The notes: generated from the sequence alone by a model not told the origin. Counted from the stretch's first letter, positions 28,132 to 39,039 are shown. The stretch is 39,906 nucleotides of DNA from Chara braunii (GCA_003427395.1 BFEA01000356.1:1506594-1546499), one strand, 5' to 3'. Program-made: numbers and translations.

Positions 28132-29197
28132 GGGTCGCGTCATCTCGAACACGGAGATCCTCGAAATATCCAGAACACATATTGCAGAAAGTCTCCGGGT
28201 TGACGACAAAACACAAGGATATGTTAAAGGCATCAGGGGTTGATGTCGAGATCGGGAAGAAGGATCACGCCGTTGCCATTGAGGAATGTCTTTCCCTTTT
28301 GGCCCCTGAGAAAGGGACATATCCACGACATGTGAGTAGGGGTCAGGCCATGTATGAGAAATACTTAGCAACGCGTCATGCAACGGGGGACAATGCCTAG
28401 AGCTCCATTTCTCACTACCCCATGTGTCCTTTGCTCGATATTGTGTAGTGCGGACCACAACACGTAGAACACGAGGAAAAAGATTCGTTGCAGCGACTGC
28501 ACCTCGAAGTTTGCGGGTTTTAGACGGCATTAAACGAGGCTCGGTGCTACCTCACACTGTTCTTTCTATCCTGGCCGATGGTCAATTTCGAATTGCAGCA
28601 AAAGATCTCCTCACCCTCTTGCATATCGACGATAGGGTGAATGATGAGGTGATTAATTTCTATATGGCGTTGTTGGGGTCGACCGCATGTGGGTCACGTG
28701 ACATCTCGTCAGGCCTTCAAGTCTTCAACTTTAATTCGTTCTTCTTCATTAAACTGCAACTTCAAGGACACGGTGGGCTGCAGAGGTGGGCTAAAAACGT
28801 AGATTTGCTTCAATTTGATATTATCTTCGTTCCTGTCCACAAAGATAACGAACACTCGATCCTCCTTTCCGTCAACTTGAGAGGTAATGTTCTCAAAAAT
28901 TTTTATTGTTTTCGTCGCGTTGTAGCTGATTCGAGTTTTTACATTAGTGTTTTCAAGTTGATTGTACAGTATTTGGAACATCAAACATCACATAGGAATT
29001 GGAAGTCGATAGCGGGAAATGTTGTGGTGCATGGAGTTCCGAGACAAGTGGATGAAGCTAGTTGCGGGGTGTTCATGTTGATGTTTGCGACGTTGTTGCA
29101 ACGTGATGATCGACCGCCTTTTAGGTTCTCTTGTAAAGATAGTTCGCTTATTAGACGACAATCGGCATCATGTATCTTAGAATGTCGTTGTTTTTGA
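28132..29197 (+). pseudogene. Ulp1/SENP-like (C48) cysteine protease
   Basis: The main frame (about 28468-29197, TGA end) has the Ulp1 landmarks in order: DDRVNDEVINFYMALL (the W-x-N-D-x-x-I-N-F-Y motif), FNSFFFIKLQLQGHGG, FVPVHKDNEHSILLSVNL with the candidate catalytic His at 28853-28855, and VPRQVDEASCGVFMLMFATL with the oxyanion Gln and catalytic Cys at 29063-29065. The Asp expected 17-18 residues after the His (usually in YYDS) is Cys here (NFYCF), and HW is HS. Ulp1 proteases cleave SUMO, and plant DNA transposons often carry captured copies. An upstream exon (28132-28331, ending at a GTGAGT donor) encodes KHKDMLKASGVDVEIGKKDH; the simplest splice at TGTGTAG (28448) gives a frame clash. 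Probably inactive. Confidence 0.7.
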
Positions 29198-29764
29198 TGG
29201 ATTTGATTGACTTAGAAACTTTTTCCGAAGGTATTTCATTTGTTGATGATTATATTTTGTAAATCATGACATTATTCAACTGTCGTTTTGACAACGACAC
29301 TGCTTTCTTTTATCGTTGCGAGTTTGGGTTGTCTTCGGCAGGCTCATTGTATGTCCAACGTCATGTATAGACTTTGTAATCTTTGTCACGTCCCAATCGT
29401 CTCTCATGCAGCGGAACATGTCATACATTGCGTTCCATGTTTCAAATTTTGTTCAAATCAAAGTCTACATATAATTGAAAAATTGGTCGGTGAATGCATG
29501 TCAAATCTGATCTATTGTGCGACAAATTTCAGCGAGTGGATGCATGACAAATTGGTCAGTGGATGCATTAATAAATGTAATGACCAGTGGCGTCATGTCG
29601 CTTGCGTGTGCATAGAATCACATGCCTTGTGACCACGTGCATTACATGTAACAAACAACTTTGCGTCCGTGCTCAAACCTTATGTACATGACCATTTAAA
29701 GTGAGGATTTCGATCGTGAATAAGCAAAATTTGAAGTTCTAGACTTGTACATAGAATGTGAAAA
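29198..29764. other. AT-rich 3' flank, no gene recognised
   Basis: AT-rich sequence after the protease stop, with one open frame at 29288-29632 that is Cys/His-rich by chance composition. A local duplication is visible: GAATGCATG and GGATGCATG with ACAAATT and ACAAATTGG between (29490-29570). No poly(A) signal could be assigned with confidence. Confidence 0.35.
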
Positions 29765-30290
29765 TTAAGCGGTTGTTACAATACACCTTGTTCATCACAA
29801 CTGTAAACAAGTATGGATCTCAGTGCCCTTATGTTGGGCGAGATTATAAGATTGCCTATATGCGGAAGTCCGGATCTCTTCATCATCCAAACAAACATCT
29901 CGGGCGAGACGATGGGTATCCTTGCACAACTTAGGGATAACCTAGTAAAGAAAATTTAATGTGTTATCCAACAACGGTTCAATCGTGACACCTTGCTCAC
30001 CACATTTATAAACTTTAAGTTTAACATGTATGGATCTCAGCACACTTCCGTACACTGTCAAGGTTACCAGACGAGCGTGCATGTCATTACACTAAGTCTT
30101 TTAAACAAGTCCGGATCTCATCAAACATCCAAACAATCGTCTCAGGCGAGACGATGGACCTGTCTTTATAACTTTGGGATAACCGAAAGAATTATATTGT
30201 CCAATTCAATCTGAGTACATTGCTCATTTTGTTTATAAAGTTTGACAAGTATGGATCTCAACACACTTCCACATTTAGGGTGAGTGGATG
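29765..30290. repeat. ~220-bp tandem repeat, 2.4 copies
   Basis: The landmark GTATGGATCTCA starts at 29811, 30028 and 30249 (217 and 221 bp). Each full unit has ACCTTGTTCATCACA or ACCTTGCTCACCACA before it, and AAGTCCGGATCTC, CATCCAAACAA, and a small hairpin after it. The hairpin in unit 2 is CGTCTC-AGGC-GAGACG at 30138-30153; unit 1 has CATCTC-GGGC-GAGACG at 29896-29911. GGGATAACC follows in both. AT-rich and non-coding. Confidence 0.8.
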
Positions 30291-32600
30291 GGAGTGCCTA
30301 TGTGGAAACACTGCAGTCAAAAATGAATTCGTTAGAAAGAGGACACAATATAATGTCATGTTTTAACGAATAGCATATTCTTCGTCTCACAGCCCACCTT
30401 CCGTAGGTTTGCTGATCGTTCTCACCCCAGCAGATTTGAATAGCGAGCGGTGTTCGTTGCGGCCAAGCACCGGCGCAGAGTTCACACGAACAACCTCGCC
30501 CTTTCCTACCTCTCCATCCATCAAGAGAGGTTACCTTTCCTCTGCGGATTAGAGCTGCTCACGTCCGCACCGGTAGTTCGGCGCGTTGATCAAGCATAGG
30601 CGTTCGGCGGGCCAGGAGTTGCCCGTACCCGCTGGGATGATTAGGTGCTCTGAATGAGCACAAGCGACTGCAGCTCCAGTGTTGCTCGTATCCCCACTAG
30701 CGATAACTTAAGCAGGAAGTGCAGTGGAGCACACCGCAGTGTGGGTTGCGGATCGCCAAGCTGCGCACGCTCCGCCCTGCCCGAGCCCCGGATGGATCGC
30801 GCCTGCTTCAGTCAAAGGCTTTCCCCAGGTACAGATCACCCCGATTGAAGCTCAATCAAGTCTTTTGCGCATGTACTCTGCAAACACCATGCAGGTCCCT
30901 TTGTTAGTTGACGAGCACATCTTTCCCACTCACCTTCAACACCGTGTACGCCTGGCTCGCCCGAGTGATCCCGTCCGAGATGTTGAGCTCTACATGCTTT
31001 GCTTTCCGAGGAGACTTACCCGATTCGCATTGAGGAAAGACAAGTTCAAGGTCTGATCATACTCTCTCCGTTTGTCTGTGGACAGAACAGGCACGAACAG
31101 AAACTTTCCTTCCGTCTGCTCTCACATATACTCACGGCTGTGAACACTGTGCACGCTCTCCAATTCCACCTTTGTTTAGTTCTGTCTCATCATTGCAAAC
31201 AGTACATCGTTCCCCAGTGGATTGTACACTCCTTGCCCACGCAAGCTACCTCGGTACTCAGACTTTCCCCAACGCGTCGTTTACACTGTGCCCAGTGAGC
31301 TAGTCCACTACGCACGTTGTGCACGCCAGTCAAATGTTCTCTTCCCACTTGATGTGAACGCCTGCCCCCAGATGAATACCCATGTCCTCCTGAGTCTGTC
31401 CCTCAACCAGGTTGTATCCGAGTGGGTTGCGGACGCCAGGCAAGCCCCGGCTTCCTCCACAGTCCCCCCTCGTGTGTTGGCTGGTTCCCACTATATTCCC
31501 GCCGTACCTCAAGGGCTCAGGGCAACAGGGACCGTCGGTCCCAGCAGCACCAGTGTACCCGTGTCTCCAGGCCCGGAACAGGTAGTAAACAGGCTTGGGG
31601 CAATAGGCCCAACACTCAGACGAGACCCCAAAGGAAAAAATAGTACCAAGTCCTTGAGTTTCATGCCCGTTCCAGGGTTTATTTGCTGCCAGAGACCACG
31701 CCATAATAGGATCAGTGCGGGATTAATCCACCATGCTCAACTGCGTCTTGCCGCATCAGTTGCTGTCACACAGTCAAATTGTGTCATTGACCGACAATCG
31801 AGACATTACTATGATTGTGGTTGATCCACTGCAGCACACCAAGTCCAAGTCCGTCACGACCACCTGACCAAGACAACCATACCAGACCAAAGTACCATAC
31901 CTTAGGGTATCAGCGTCGTAAACACACCGAAACAGAACCCGCTCCAGTGTCGTGCCACTGACCGAGCCTATAGCCATACCAAAATAGAGGTGTGGTGTGG
32001 CAGCAACCCAATCCTCGTTTGACCCGGTGACAAAGTAGCGAACTGCAGCAGTTCCGAACTGGACAGGAGTACCGCATCAAGAAATGTCGACGTCGAGCTG
32101 TCGAGTACCATCCTGTCCCGAACCAGTAACCACATCACTTTGAACAGTGCCGAACTATGAAGGTCCATGCCATAACCCATATCAGTCCAATGCAAAAGTA
32201 CTAAACTTGACGTGGCTGTTTCGAACCGCAGCAGCCTGTACCGTTATCATACCAGTCCAAAGCCAAATATTGTACGACGCAGCAAAGACCGTGCCTGTTT
32301 GGATCCAGCAGCCGTGCCGAACCAATGTAGAATATCGTCTCGTGCAGCCGATCCACCATGCCAGTACAGTCAATTGGTTGAACCGAGTTTGTCCCAAACC
32401 AGTGTTTATACCAAAAGAAGACCACGTGGCCTGTCTCATAGTAGATCCGGCTGCTGCGCCACACCGACCATGTCACCGCGACCCAAATTCGGTCCTGCTC
32501 ACTCAATAACACCGGGGCCATATCGAGGGTAATAATCAGGTGGATCGGGAAGAGTCAAGGGGACTCGTACAGATCGACGGATAGTAGGTAAATCAGTGAT
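30291..32600. other. GC-richer block of unknown origin
   Basis: Between two AT-rich regions lies about 2.2 kb of higher GC content. It has many short open frames on both strands but none recognisable. At 30644-30661 there is a short palindrome, GTGCTC-TGAAT-GAGCAC. From about 31840 to 32430 words such as ATACCAGTCCAA, CATACCAGACCAA and CATGCCAGTAC recur irregularly, suggesting a very degenerate satellite. No terminal repeats were found at its edges. Confidence 0.35.
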
Positions 32601-32608
32601 TTCCAGCC

Positions 32609-32882
32609 AAAATTCCATCAAAATTAAATTCTATAAAAAATTAATCAAATAATAAATAATCATTTGTTTTCTCTTTCTTTTATTATGTCTAACCCTTCTT
32701 CTCATTTTTAATACCTTTATTAGAATTGATGAAAATTGAGAACAATTTTATCAAGAGTAAACTCTGAAGAAATTTATTTAATTAACAAATATTCATTCGT
32801 TGTCTTCCTTTTAATAAGTTTTTATTATTTTGAATTCTTTTTTTCAATTTTAATTTTGTTGTTAAAATTAATAAAAATCGAG
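32609..32882. repeat. AT-rich block, probable ~130-bp tandem duplication
   Basis: Over 80 percent A+T by eye. Two halves share an order of words: AAATTAATCAAATAATAAAT / TTTAATTAACAAATATTC, then GTTTTCTCTTTC / GTTGTCTTCC, TTATTATG / TTATTATT, CATTTTTAATACC / CAATTTTAATTTT, and a common end AATTGATGAAAATTGAG / AATTAATAAAAATCGAG (ends near 32742 and 32882). The match is loose but collinear. Confidence 0.45.
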
Positions 32883-33131
32883 GGTCGCTTCCCTCGTCAA
32901 TTGCTTAGTGCGGAAAAGGGTTCGCCGAGGTCGAATGCCGTATCTCCACACTATAGCCGGCCGCATCGGGAACACCCTCAGATCGAACGAAAAATGATAG
33001 GCGCTAGGCGCAGTAAGGGCAATTATTCATCATGTTAATTTCAAGGGTTACTTTTCATGATTGATGGAGGGAATTTTAGGGACCCATCTTCGACCCCTAA
33101 TTTTTCCCGACAGTTTTGATGAAAGTGTCGG

Positions 33132-33365
33132 TTAATCCTCCCCTACGCGTTTAACCCAAGGCCCAATCCTTTGTATTTCGGGTGGCCGTCTTGTCTGCGG
33201 CTGCCCGACAATGTGTCCAACCACTTTTGAAGTTAGTGGCTCAATGATTTCAGAGGCACTACGTGGTAGCAGGCTAAGTTCCAACCTGTCCTCCACCATT
33301 CTTCGATGTTTCCTTTTCTGTGTCCTCACTCTTCTTGTGTCTTTACAATGGGAGAGCTCCAACAA
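33132..33365 (-). CDS. Short ORF of unknown function
   Basis: A 77-codon minus-strand frame with VEDRLELSLLPRSASEIIEP and TSKVVGHIVGQPQTRRPPEI. It is on the same strand as the gag-like remnant at 34 kb and may be a downstream piece of that element. No motif is recognised and the upstream context is not open. Confidence 0.25.
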   Translation of the reverse strand: MLELSHCKDTRRVRTQKRKHRRMVEDRLELSLLPRSASEIIEPLTSKVVGHIVGQPQTRRPPEIQRIGPWVKRVGED

Positions 33366-33720
33366 TACCCATATTCCAAGTCCCTGCTCCTCCTTTCACT
33401 CAATTATCTGAGGACTGTTTTGAATTTTTTTATCTCTTTCTCCATCTTACTCCACTGCCTCCCCTACTTGTCATATATCATTCTTCTATGCATAAACTTT
33501 TCTTGTCCTACTCGCTTGCCTTTCTACATACCTTCCTTATTCCATCATCCAATAGTCATCTTGCAGTTATCCCCTCTTAAAGTAAAAATTTTCTATATTT
33601 GGTAGTTCATGACTTCTTGACGATGTTATCATCCAATGACCTCACAAACCGCTAATATAGGTCGTCACCCTTGTCCATCATTCACACTCTCGTCGCAAGG
33701 CTTCATGTCTCGTCCCTCCC

Positions 33721-33810
33721 ATTTCCTCGACCACAATTTCCTCGACCACCATTTCCTCAATCACAATTTTATCGACCACCATTTCCTTTAGTAGCATTTC
33801 CTCGACCTCT
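33721..33810 (-). repeat. 15-bp coding minisatellite (G-G-R-G-N), six units
   Basis: Six units of exactly 15 bp start at 33721, 33736, 33751, 33766, 33781 and 33796 (plus-strand form ATTTCCTCGACCACC). On the minus strand they encode a five-residue GGRGN-type repeat, like the RGG boxes of RNA-binding and gag proteins. Two units carry stop codons. The array follows the gag-like frame at 33969-34502 and was probably its RNA-binding tail. Confidence 0.7.
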
Positions 33811-33968
33811 TCCCCAATCTTGACCTCGTTCACGACCTATGATCATTTGAGCTCTGTTTCTTGCCCTTCTCAGGGCCTTGGTTAACTTAGGAGGTTCAGG
33901 TCCTTCTTCCATATCAGTCATCCTCTTACCTCTTGGCCGTCACTCCGCTTTTTCTCAGTATTTGCAGA

Positions 33969-34502
33969 TCAAAGAAAGCCTCGATTATTATTATTCATTT
34001 TCTCCCCACTTCCACTAGCTAGCTTGTCTGACAATCCTTTTGGGATCTTTCGTTTGTCTTTCCTGTCCCTCTCTAGTTGCATCATTCTCTCTTCTAACTC
34101 CCTCACCTGTTTCTGTACACTACCTAGTTTCCCTTGCCTCGACGTACCACCGACTATACATTCAGGGTCTCTACAATGATGGTTGTCGACTTCGTTTTCA
34201 GGAAAGCTCACGTGCAACAAACCCTCGAGTCCACTCAAAGTTCTCGATCTTAGCATGAAATCATACATTTCCTCACTCAACTTCTCACACATGAACAAAG
34301 GCAACATTGTCAACATCGTTTTCTCATCTCACTTCTTCATAAGGCTAAAGTTGTGGTAGTCGTGTAAAAAGTTAGGTAGGTCCTTCCCTTGAAACAATAA
34401 AGTTCTAAGGTCTGGAGGCACTGACTCTTCGACGGACTCGTGCATCAGCACTGTAATGAGAGACGAATTCCCCAAAGCAAGACCTTTGTCAAACCGCCAT
34501 CT
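33969..34502 (-). pseudogene. Gag-like protein of a second retroelement
   Basis: From 34502 the frame reads LRTLLFQGKDLPNFLHDYHN, FSLMKK, a TGA at 34329-34331 where Trp would be expected, then DEKTMLTMLPLFMCEKLSEE. This is the pattern of an LTR-element gag core (F-x-G...FL..Y......W.E...L..f). A coiled-coil stretch follows (VQKQVRELEERMMQLERDRK), then a basic Ser/Gly tail ending at 33969. A short acidic Pro-rich frame and the GGRGN repeat lie downstream. No pol was found. It belongs to a family different from the gag at 2.7-5.6 kb. Confidence 0.5.
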
Positions 34503-34780
34503 TTAGCCATGATCACCTCTGCTGATTTGTACAACTACAGCAAGCGACGAAGCGTTAAGCCGTAAGCCGATGATGTTCTTAATAAGTATCTCTTTTCCCA
34601 TCTTAATAAATCTAAAGGCAACCGATTCCACTGATTAACCAACGCATAATTTTTTCGACACCCATTTGGCAGAACAATTAGAGGCGTCATAAATGCATAT
34701 GAATCATGCAATCAGATGCATAAAAATACCTGAATTAAAACCATAAGCTTCTAGCACGGATCGAGGAAAGTAAATACCAT

Positions 34781-35306
34781 TCACCACCTGCCTACCTTCA
34801 TTCGGAGCTCATGCCAGTATTTAAGTCTTTCGTCTAGATCGTGAGAATCGGTGTAGGTGGTAACAATGTAAGTCGTACTTTGAAGTCCCCAGTTGAGGAA
34901 CACGGATTTCATTTCTAGGTACAGACTGTATACTACCTCGCTCGTATAGCGCTTGTGTCTCCATTCTTGTACTACAAAAGCGGCCTCCACTACTATTTTT
35001 AATTTCTCTCGTCCCTTGAAATACTCTTGTACAAGGAACGTCGGTAGGACAACTCGCAATGGGGAGGAGAGGAGCACAAACTTATCAGCATCCCTGACCT
35101 CTAAAACAACAGATACAAACTCATATCTTCTCTGACATCTCTTTTGCCCACTTTGCGGCAGACACCTCTGCCATGGCCTCGCGAGCAGGTTCCCACATCC
35201 TAGTGTCAGCTTGATACCCAAAGGTAATTAAAAAAAAAGACGAGGTGTACATAGTTACTTTTACCATTGCACTGTTCCCATCATCGTTGAAGCCAGATTC
35301 AATCAA
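34781..35306 (-). pseudogene. Unknown helical protein upstream of the second gag
   Basis: Two frames join near 35120: AREAMAEVSAAKWAKEMSEK, then FVSVVLEVRDADKFVLLSSP, FLVQEYFKGREKLKIVVEAA and VQEWRHKRYTSEVVYSLYLE, ending LKYWHELRMKVGRW. The composition and hydrophobic periodicity look like a real protein, with no recognised family. It lies upstream of the gag-like frame on the same strand, so it may be another ORF of that element. Confidence 0.4.
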
Positions 35307-36526
35307 ATAAAGATATCCTTATTCAAAGATGTACCTCACCAGGAACTGATATATTCATCTTTCCTGACTAGTCTTGGTAAGGACAACTCCAGTCCACCCG
35401 CCTTTTCAATAGGTAAGGCTACATTGGGGTTTTCCCTAGCATACGTCATTCTAACCTTCTTCAACTACGCCTAGGTCTTGCTCATACAGACAAACGTCTA
35501 GCAAACATTCCGTATTACTATATAGAACCTCTCTTTTTTATAATATCTTTCATGAAACTTGATGAAAGATAGTCTTCAAATGATACTAAGATCGCTCATT
35601 TTCGACGTTTAAGACCATTAAAAAGCAGGTGATAATATACAGCGATAATAATGCATTTGCAATTTTTGAATATTGAATGTCATAAATTATCATACTAATC
35701 GTTACTTATAGTAGGGATATACTGTCATAGTGACGACATTAATTAATAAATACAATAGTTGAGTAAGTAAATAGTGTTAGCAATTCAAGAGACAAATTCA
35801 ACCGGTATATGCGTTCATAGTAATAACGATAAAATTATTGTAACTGTTATGATAGATGACAGTTATGTCGTGGTGAATAAAATTTCAACAATAAATATTT
35901 ATTTAAATACAAAAAAATAACGAGTGTACTACATTCTACTTTTCGGGCTTTGACAGGAGTATATTGTGTCGAGGGTAGTGTAATCCCTTAAAAAGTGATA
36001 ACATCTTAAACTCCCGAGCCCCGCTCAAGGACCAAACCTCATTGCTTCACCCTCCAATTCCAATATTCATTCCTCGCAGACCCTTGTCAATTAGCAGACA
36101 ACCCCACCGTACACGTTCAAGGATGACATATCCTATCTTGTGCATATGAACTCACTCGACACAAAGATAGTTGGGGAATAACCCCCTGCTTCATTGCGGC
36201 AGGTAGTAGTCGCCTCCTTCGTAGACCATAGCCTAACAAGGCCCAAATACTTTCCTCCTCAGTAGTAATCTAGTGATCATTCCTCTAAGGGTTAGGTGAC
36301 AACACCCCACTATGGACCAGGAACATAGTTCCGGCGCGGGTGTCACTACTACTTTCCAAGACAAATTTATAGCTCCTTCAAGCCATCCTTCAAAGAAAGG
36401 GTAACTTAGGATTGCAACTCCCCAAGGAGTAGACTCTATGCATTGACACAAGCGGTTATGGGGTAGCTGAAAATTCAGGAATGAAAATTCTGAAGTAAGA
36501 GCTTTGGGCAATCTGAAAATCATGAA
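35307..36526. other. AT-rich sequence, no gene recognised
   Basis: Low-GC sequence with no open frame worth reporting. From 35.5 to 35.95 kb it is very AT-rich with TTAATTAATAAATA-type words. GC rises after 36.0 kb. A minus-strand frame at 36233-36568 reflects the start of the repeat that follows. Confidence 0.45.
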
Positions 36527-36895
36527 TGGTCCTGAAGTGGTGAGAGGTCTGAAGACCCTGAAAAACACCTGTTTATGCAGGCTGCATCCTGAAGTGGTGA
36601 AGGATGTCCAAAAGTGGTCAAGTGAGAATTTTGGGCAGTCTGAAAATTCTGAATGGTCCTGAAGTGGTGAAAGGTCCGAAGACCATGAAAACCACCCTTC
36701 ACCACTTGAGGACGTAACCTGCCTAAACAGGTGGTTTTCAGGGTCTTCGGAGTTTTTCCCAATTCAGGACCATTTAGGATTTTCAAACCTGAATAGTCTT
36801 GAAGTGGTGAAAGCCTGAAAGGTCCGAAGATCCTGAAAACCACCTGTTTAGCCAGGTTGCATCCTGAAGTGGTGAAGGGTGTCCTGAAGCGGTGA
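36527..36895. repeat. Direct and inverted repeat cluster with a 57-bp inverted pair
   Basis: A unit with CCTGAAGTGGTGA, GGTCCGAAGACCCTGAAAAC, CACCTGTTTAGGCAGG and CATCCTGAAGTGGTGAAGG recurs in direct orientation near 36535, 36660 and 36805. A copy in the opposite orientation occupies 36695-36751. That copy and 36823-36879 form 57-bp arms with about five mismatches and a 71-bp loop. The arrangement could fold back into a long hairpin. Confidence 0.8.
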
Positions 36896-37219
36896 TGAAA
36901 AATACGACTGTTATTAACCTTTTCTCCGCATTGACCACTTCATGAGAGAATCTCTTCTCCCAAGAAGTTGGTCACTCCATTCACCTTCGACCCCTCGTCG
37001 AACGTGGATTTTGCGTAGCACTTCTACTCCTTTATAAGGAGAAACATGTAATTCGTTAAAATAGGACATTATATTTTAAATTGGTACTCGCACGCTATTA
37101 ATTTCATGTTAAAATCGCTATATTTTGGACCTGAATGGAACTTAGGAACCCGAAGAATGCAATTGAGAAGCTATAAATTGAATCTAAACTGGAGATTCAA
37201 GGCAATCACTTACTGATTA

Positions 37220-37930
37220 TGATGTATTAAGTGTGGATTCCATTGCACTTTCATCAATTTTGTAACTTAAAAGCCGTTACGGTTACAACATGAATTGTTG
37301 AACTCTCCATTTCTTTACACCTTGCTCAATTTTGAGTCAGGATTCAGTCGGATGTCTTTTAGATGACATTGTGACTTCCCTTAATTTATTGAAACTCAAT
37401 CGAAGTGGGACATTTACGGCAAGCACACGGATGGTTTAAGTACTAATAGTCTAGTATGGATTCCGTCGCACTTCGATAATTTTTGCTTTAACTATATTAA
37501 ATGTATACTAATCACGACAAAGTTTAACGAATCACACGACAAACGAGATTACGGTTTAAGTACAGTGACTATGGGTTCCATCGCACTTCGATAATTTATG
37601 TACTACATACTTATTAAAAGACGTGACACTCAGTCTGTTTGGTGTGATTTAAGGATGGATTCCAACACTGTAACACTTCGATAATTTTTGACTCTATCAG
37701 ACTTCGACAATGTATGTGACTTTAAAGACGAAACTTACATGTCATTGTCATACATTGAAATGCACTTGTGTTAGACGTACTACACATGACATGGTGTGAA
37801 GGCGAAACCAGTTTAACATGGTTTATGTATGGATTTTAGCGAACTTTGATAAAAAATCATAAACCGATACGACATTGTCATATGAAACTGAAATTCATGT
37901 GAGTACCATAGATTCTGTCTCACTTCAAGA
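37220..37930. repeat. Dispersed GGATTCC...CACTT motif, about six copies
   Basis: The words TGGATTCCATTGCACTTTCA (37230), TGGATTCCGTCGCACTTCGA (37458), GGGTTCCATCGCACTTCGAT (37570), TGGATTCCAACACTGTAACA (37656), TGGATTTTAGCGAACTTTGA (37829) and TAGATTCTGTCTCACTTCAA (37908) recur with TAATTTTTG or similar after most. Spacing is irregular (about 80-230 bp). AT-rich, non-coding. Confidence 0.6.
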
Positions 37931-38023
37931 AATGTCATACTCATGAAAAATTAAAAGTAAAAAATTGTACTGGTAATTAAAGTTCAAAATTGTACCGACA
38001 CGTGCAAGAAATCGCAAATGCAA

Positions 38024-38100
38024 GATTGAAGTACGTCTACATTAAACGCTACAAGGCAACTGTACATTGAACTTCGTCTAAATTAAACGCTACGAGCCAC
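38024..38100. repeat. 41-bp tandem duplication
   Basis: ATTGAAGTACGTCTACATTAAACGCTAC is followed 41 bp later by ATTGAACTTCGTCTAAATTAAACGCTAC in form (shown here by position rather than in full: shared core ATTAAACGCTAC at 38041 and 38082). Two copies only. Confidence 0.6.
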
Positions 38101-38170
38101 AACAATGTAAACTTTCTAAAATATTATCATTTACAAAATTTGAAGTTCCTACCGATGTCCCTCCGTCCCT

Positions 38171-39039
38171 TTAGAACCAAACCCATATAAGGCATTCATA
38201 GACGACCCGAAAACAAGGGTTTGTGGCTGTCCCTTCGTCGCCACCCCCGAGAACACCGAAATGTACTTCATCCTTACAAACCTACAGGCACCCCGCCAAG
38301 GAATTACCGATGGCGTCAGGCACACAACATGTCACTTGCTCTACCTCATGCCACTTATGAACCTCATCAATTCGAATGACAATCTCCAAATCGGATTGTC
38401 CGTTCTCGTACAGAAGGCGCAAATTCCCCATGCTGCTACCATAGACTCTCAGGTAGTTGCAAGAAACAAGCACTACAACGTCTACCAAAGTCCGCTTTCG
38501 GTTTGAACATGCCACACACAACACTCTGCAAAAGTCGGATTCGGCCACAGACAACCGTATGCAACAATATGACACATCTTTTGGCTGTAACCCGACACCA
38601 CGCAGCGGATATACTTCCAAAAACGGATTGTAGGATGCACAATCCAACAACTCTTGTTTCAAGTCTGAAGACCACACCCGAGGTGACCTCGTTACGTTGT
38701 CAAGGCGAAGGTAAAACCTGTTGTTCTCTTCCTGCCTGAGCGAGGCGCGCAGGGACGGAAGTTGCCTGGAACCAATTGCATAATGAGGTACTTTGATCAG
38801 ACTTCCCCACTCCATCGCGGAAGCAAATTTGTAGTCCTTATGCCATGGGCATTTCCTTGCCAAGATGGCTCTATCCCATTCTGCCTCGGACCACGCATCG
38901 ATAGGCTTGTCAAAGAAGGGGATGACGGTCATCCACGGGTTGTTTTCGGTATCGCCTCCCGAACCATGGAATCCGCATGCACAAGGGTGAACGGGACATG
39001 CGTAATCATGCCAATGGTCCATGACTCTTGTCGCACTCC
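38171..39039 (-). pseudogene. Unknown 'W-H-E-V-E' family protein, minus-strand copy
   Basis: The exon begins at 39039 after an acceptor-like CATGTCTTGTGTAG and starts with a Cys/His-rich stretch (HWHDYACPVHPCACGFHGSG), possibly metal-binding. Then DAWSEAEWDRAILARKCPW, SYCCIRLSVAESDFCRVLCV and KWHEVEQ follow. A TAG at 38282-38284 interrupts the frame, which continues KDEVHFGVLGGGDEG and YECLIWVWF to TAA at 38171. All parts align with the plus-strand copy at 16288-17044. This is the better preserved of the two, with one internal stop. The family is not recognised. Confidence 0.65.

Noticed and set aside
30654-32532. Several 60-200 codon ORFs in the GC-richer block
   Set aside because: Open frames overlap on both strands with no recognisable motif or continuous trend; reported only as an unidentified block.
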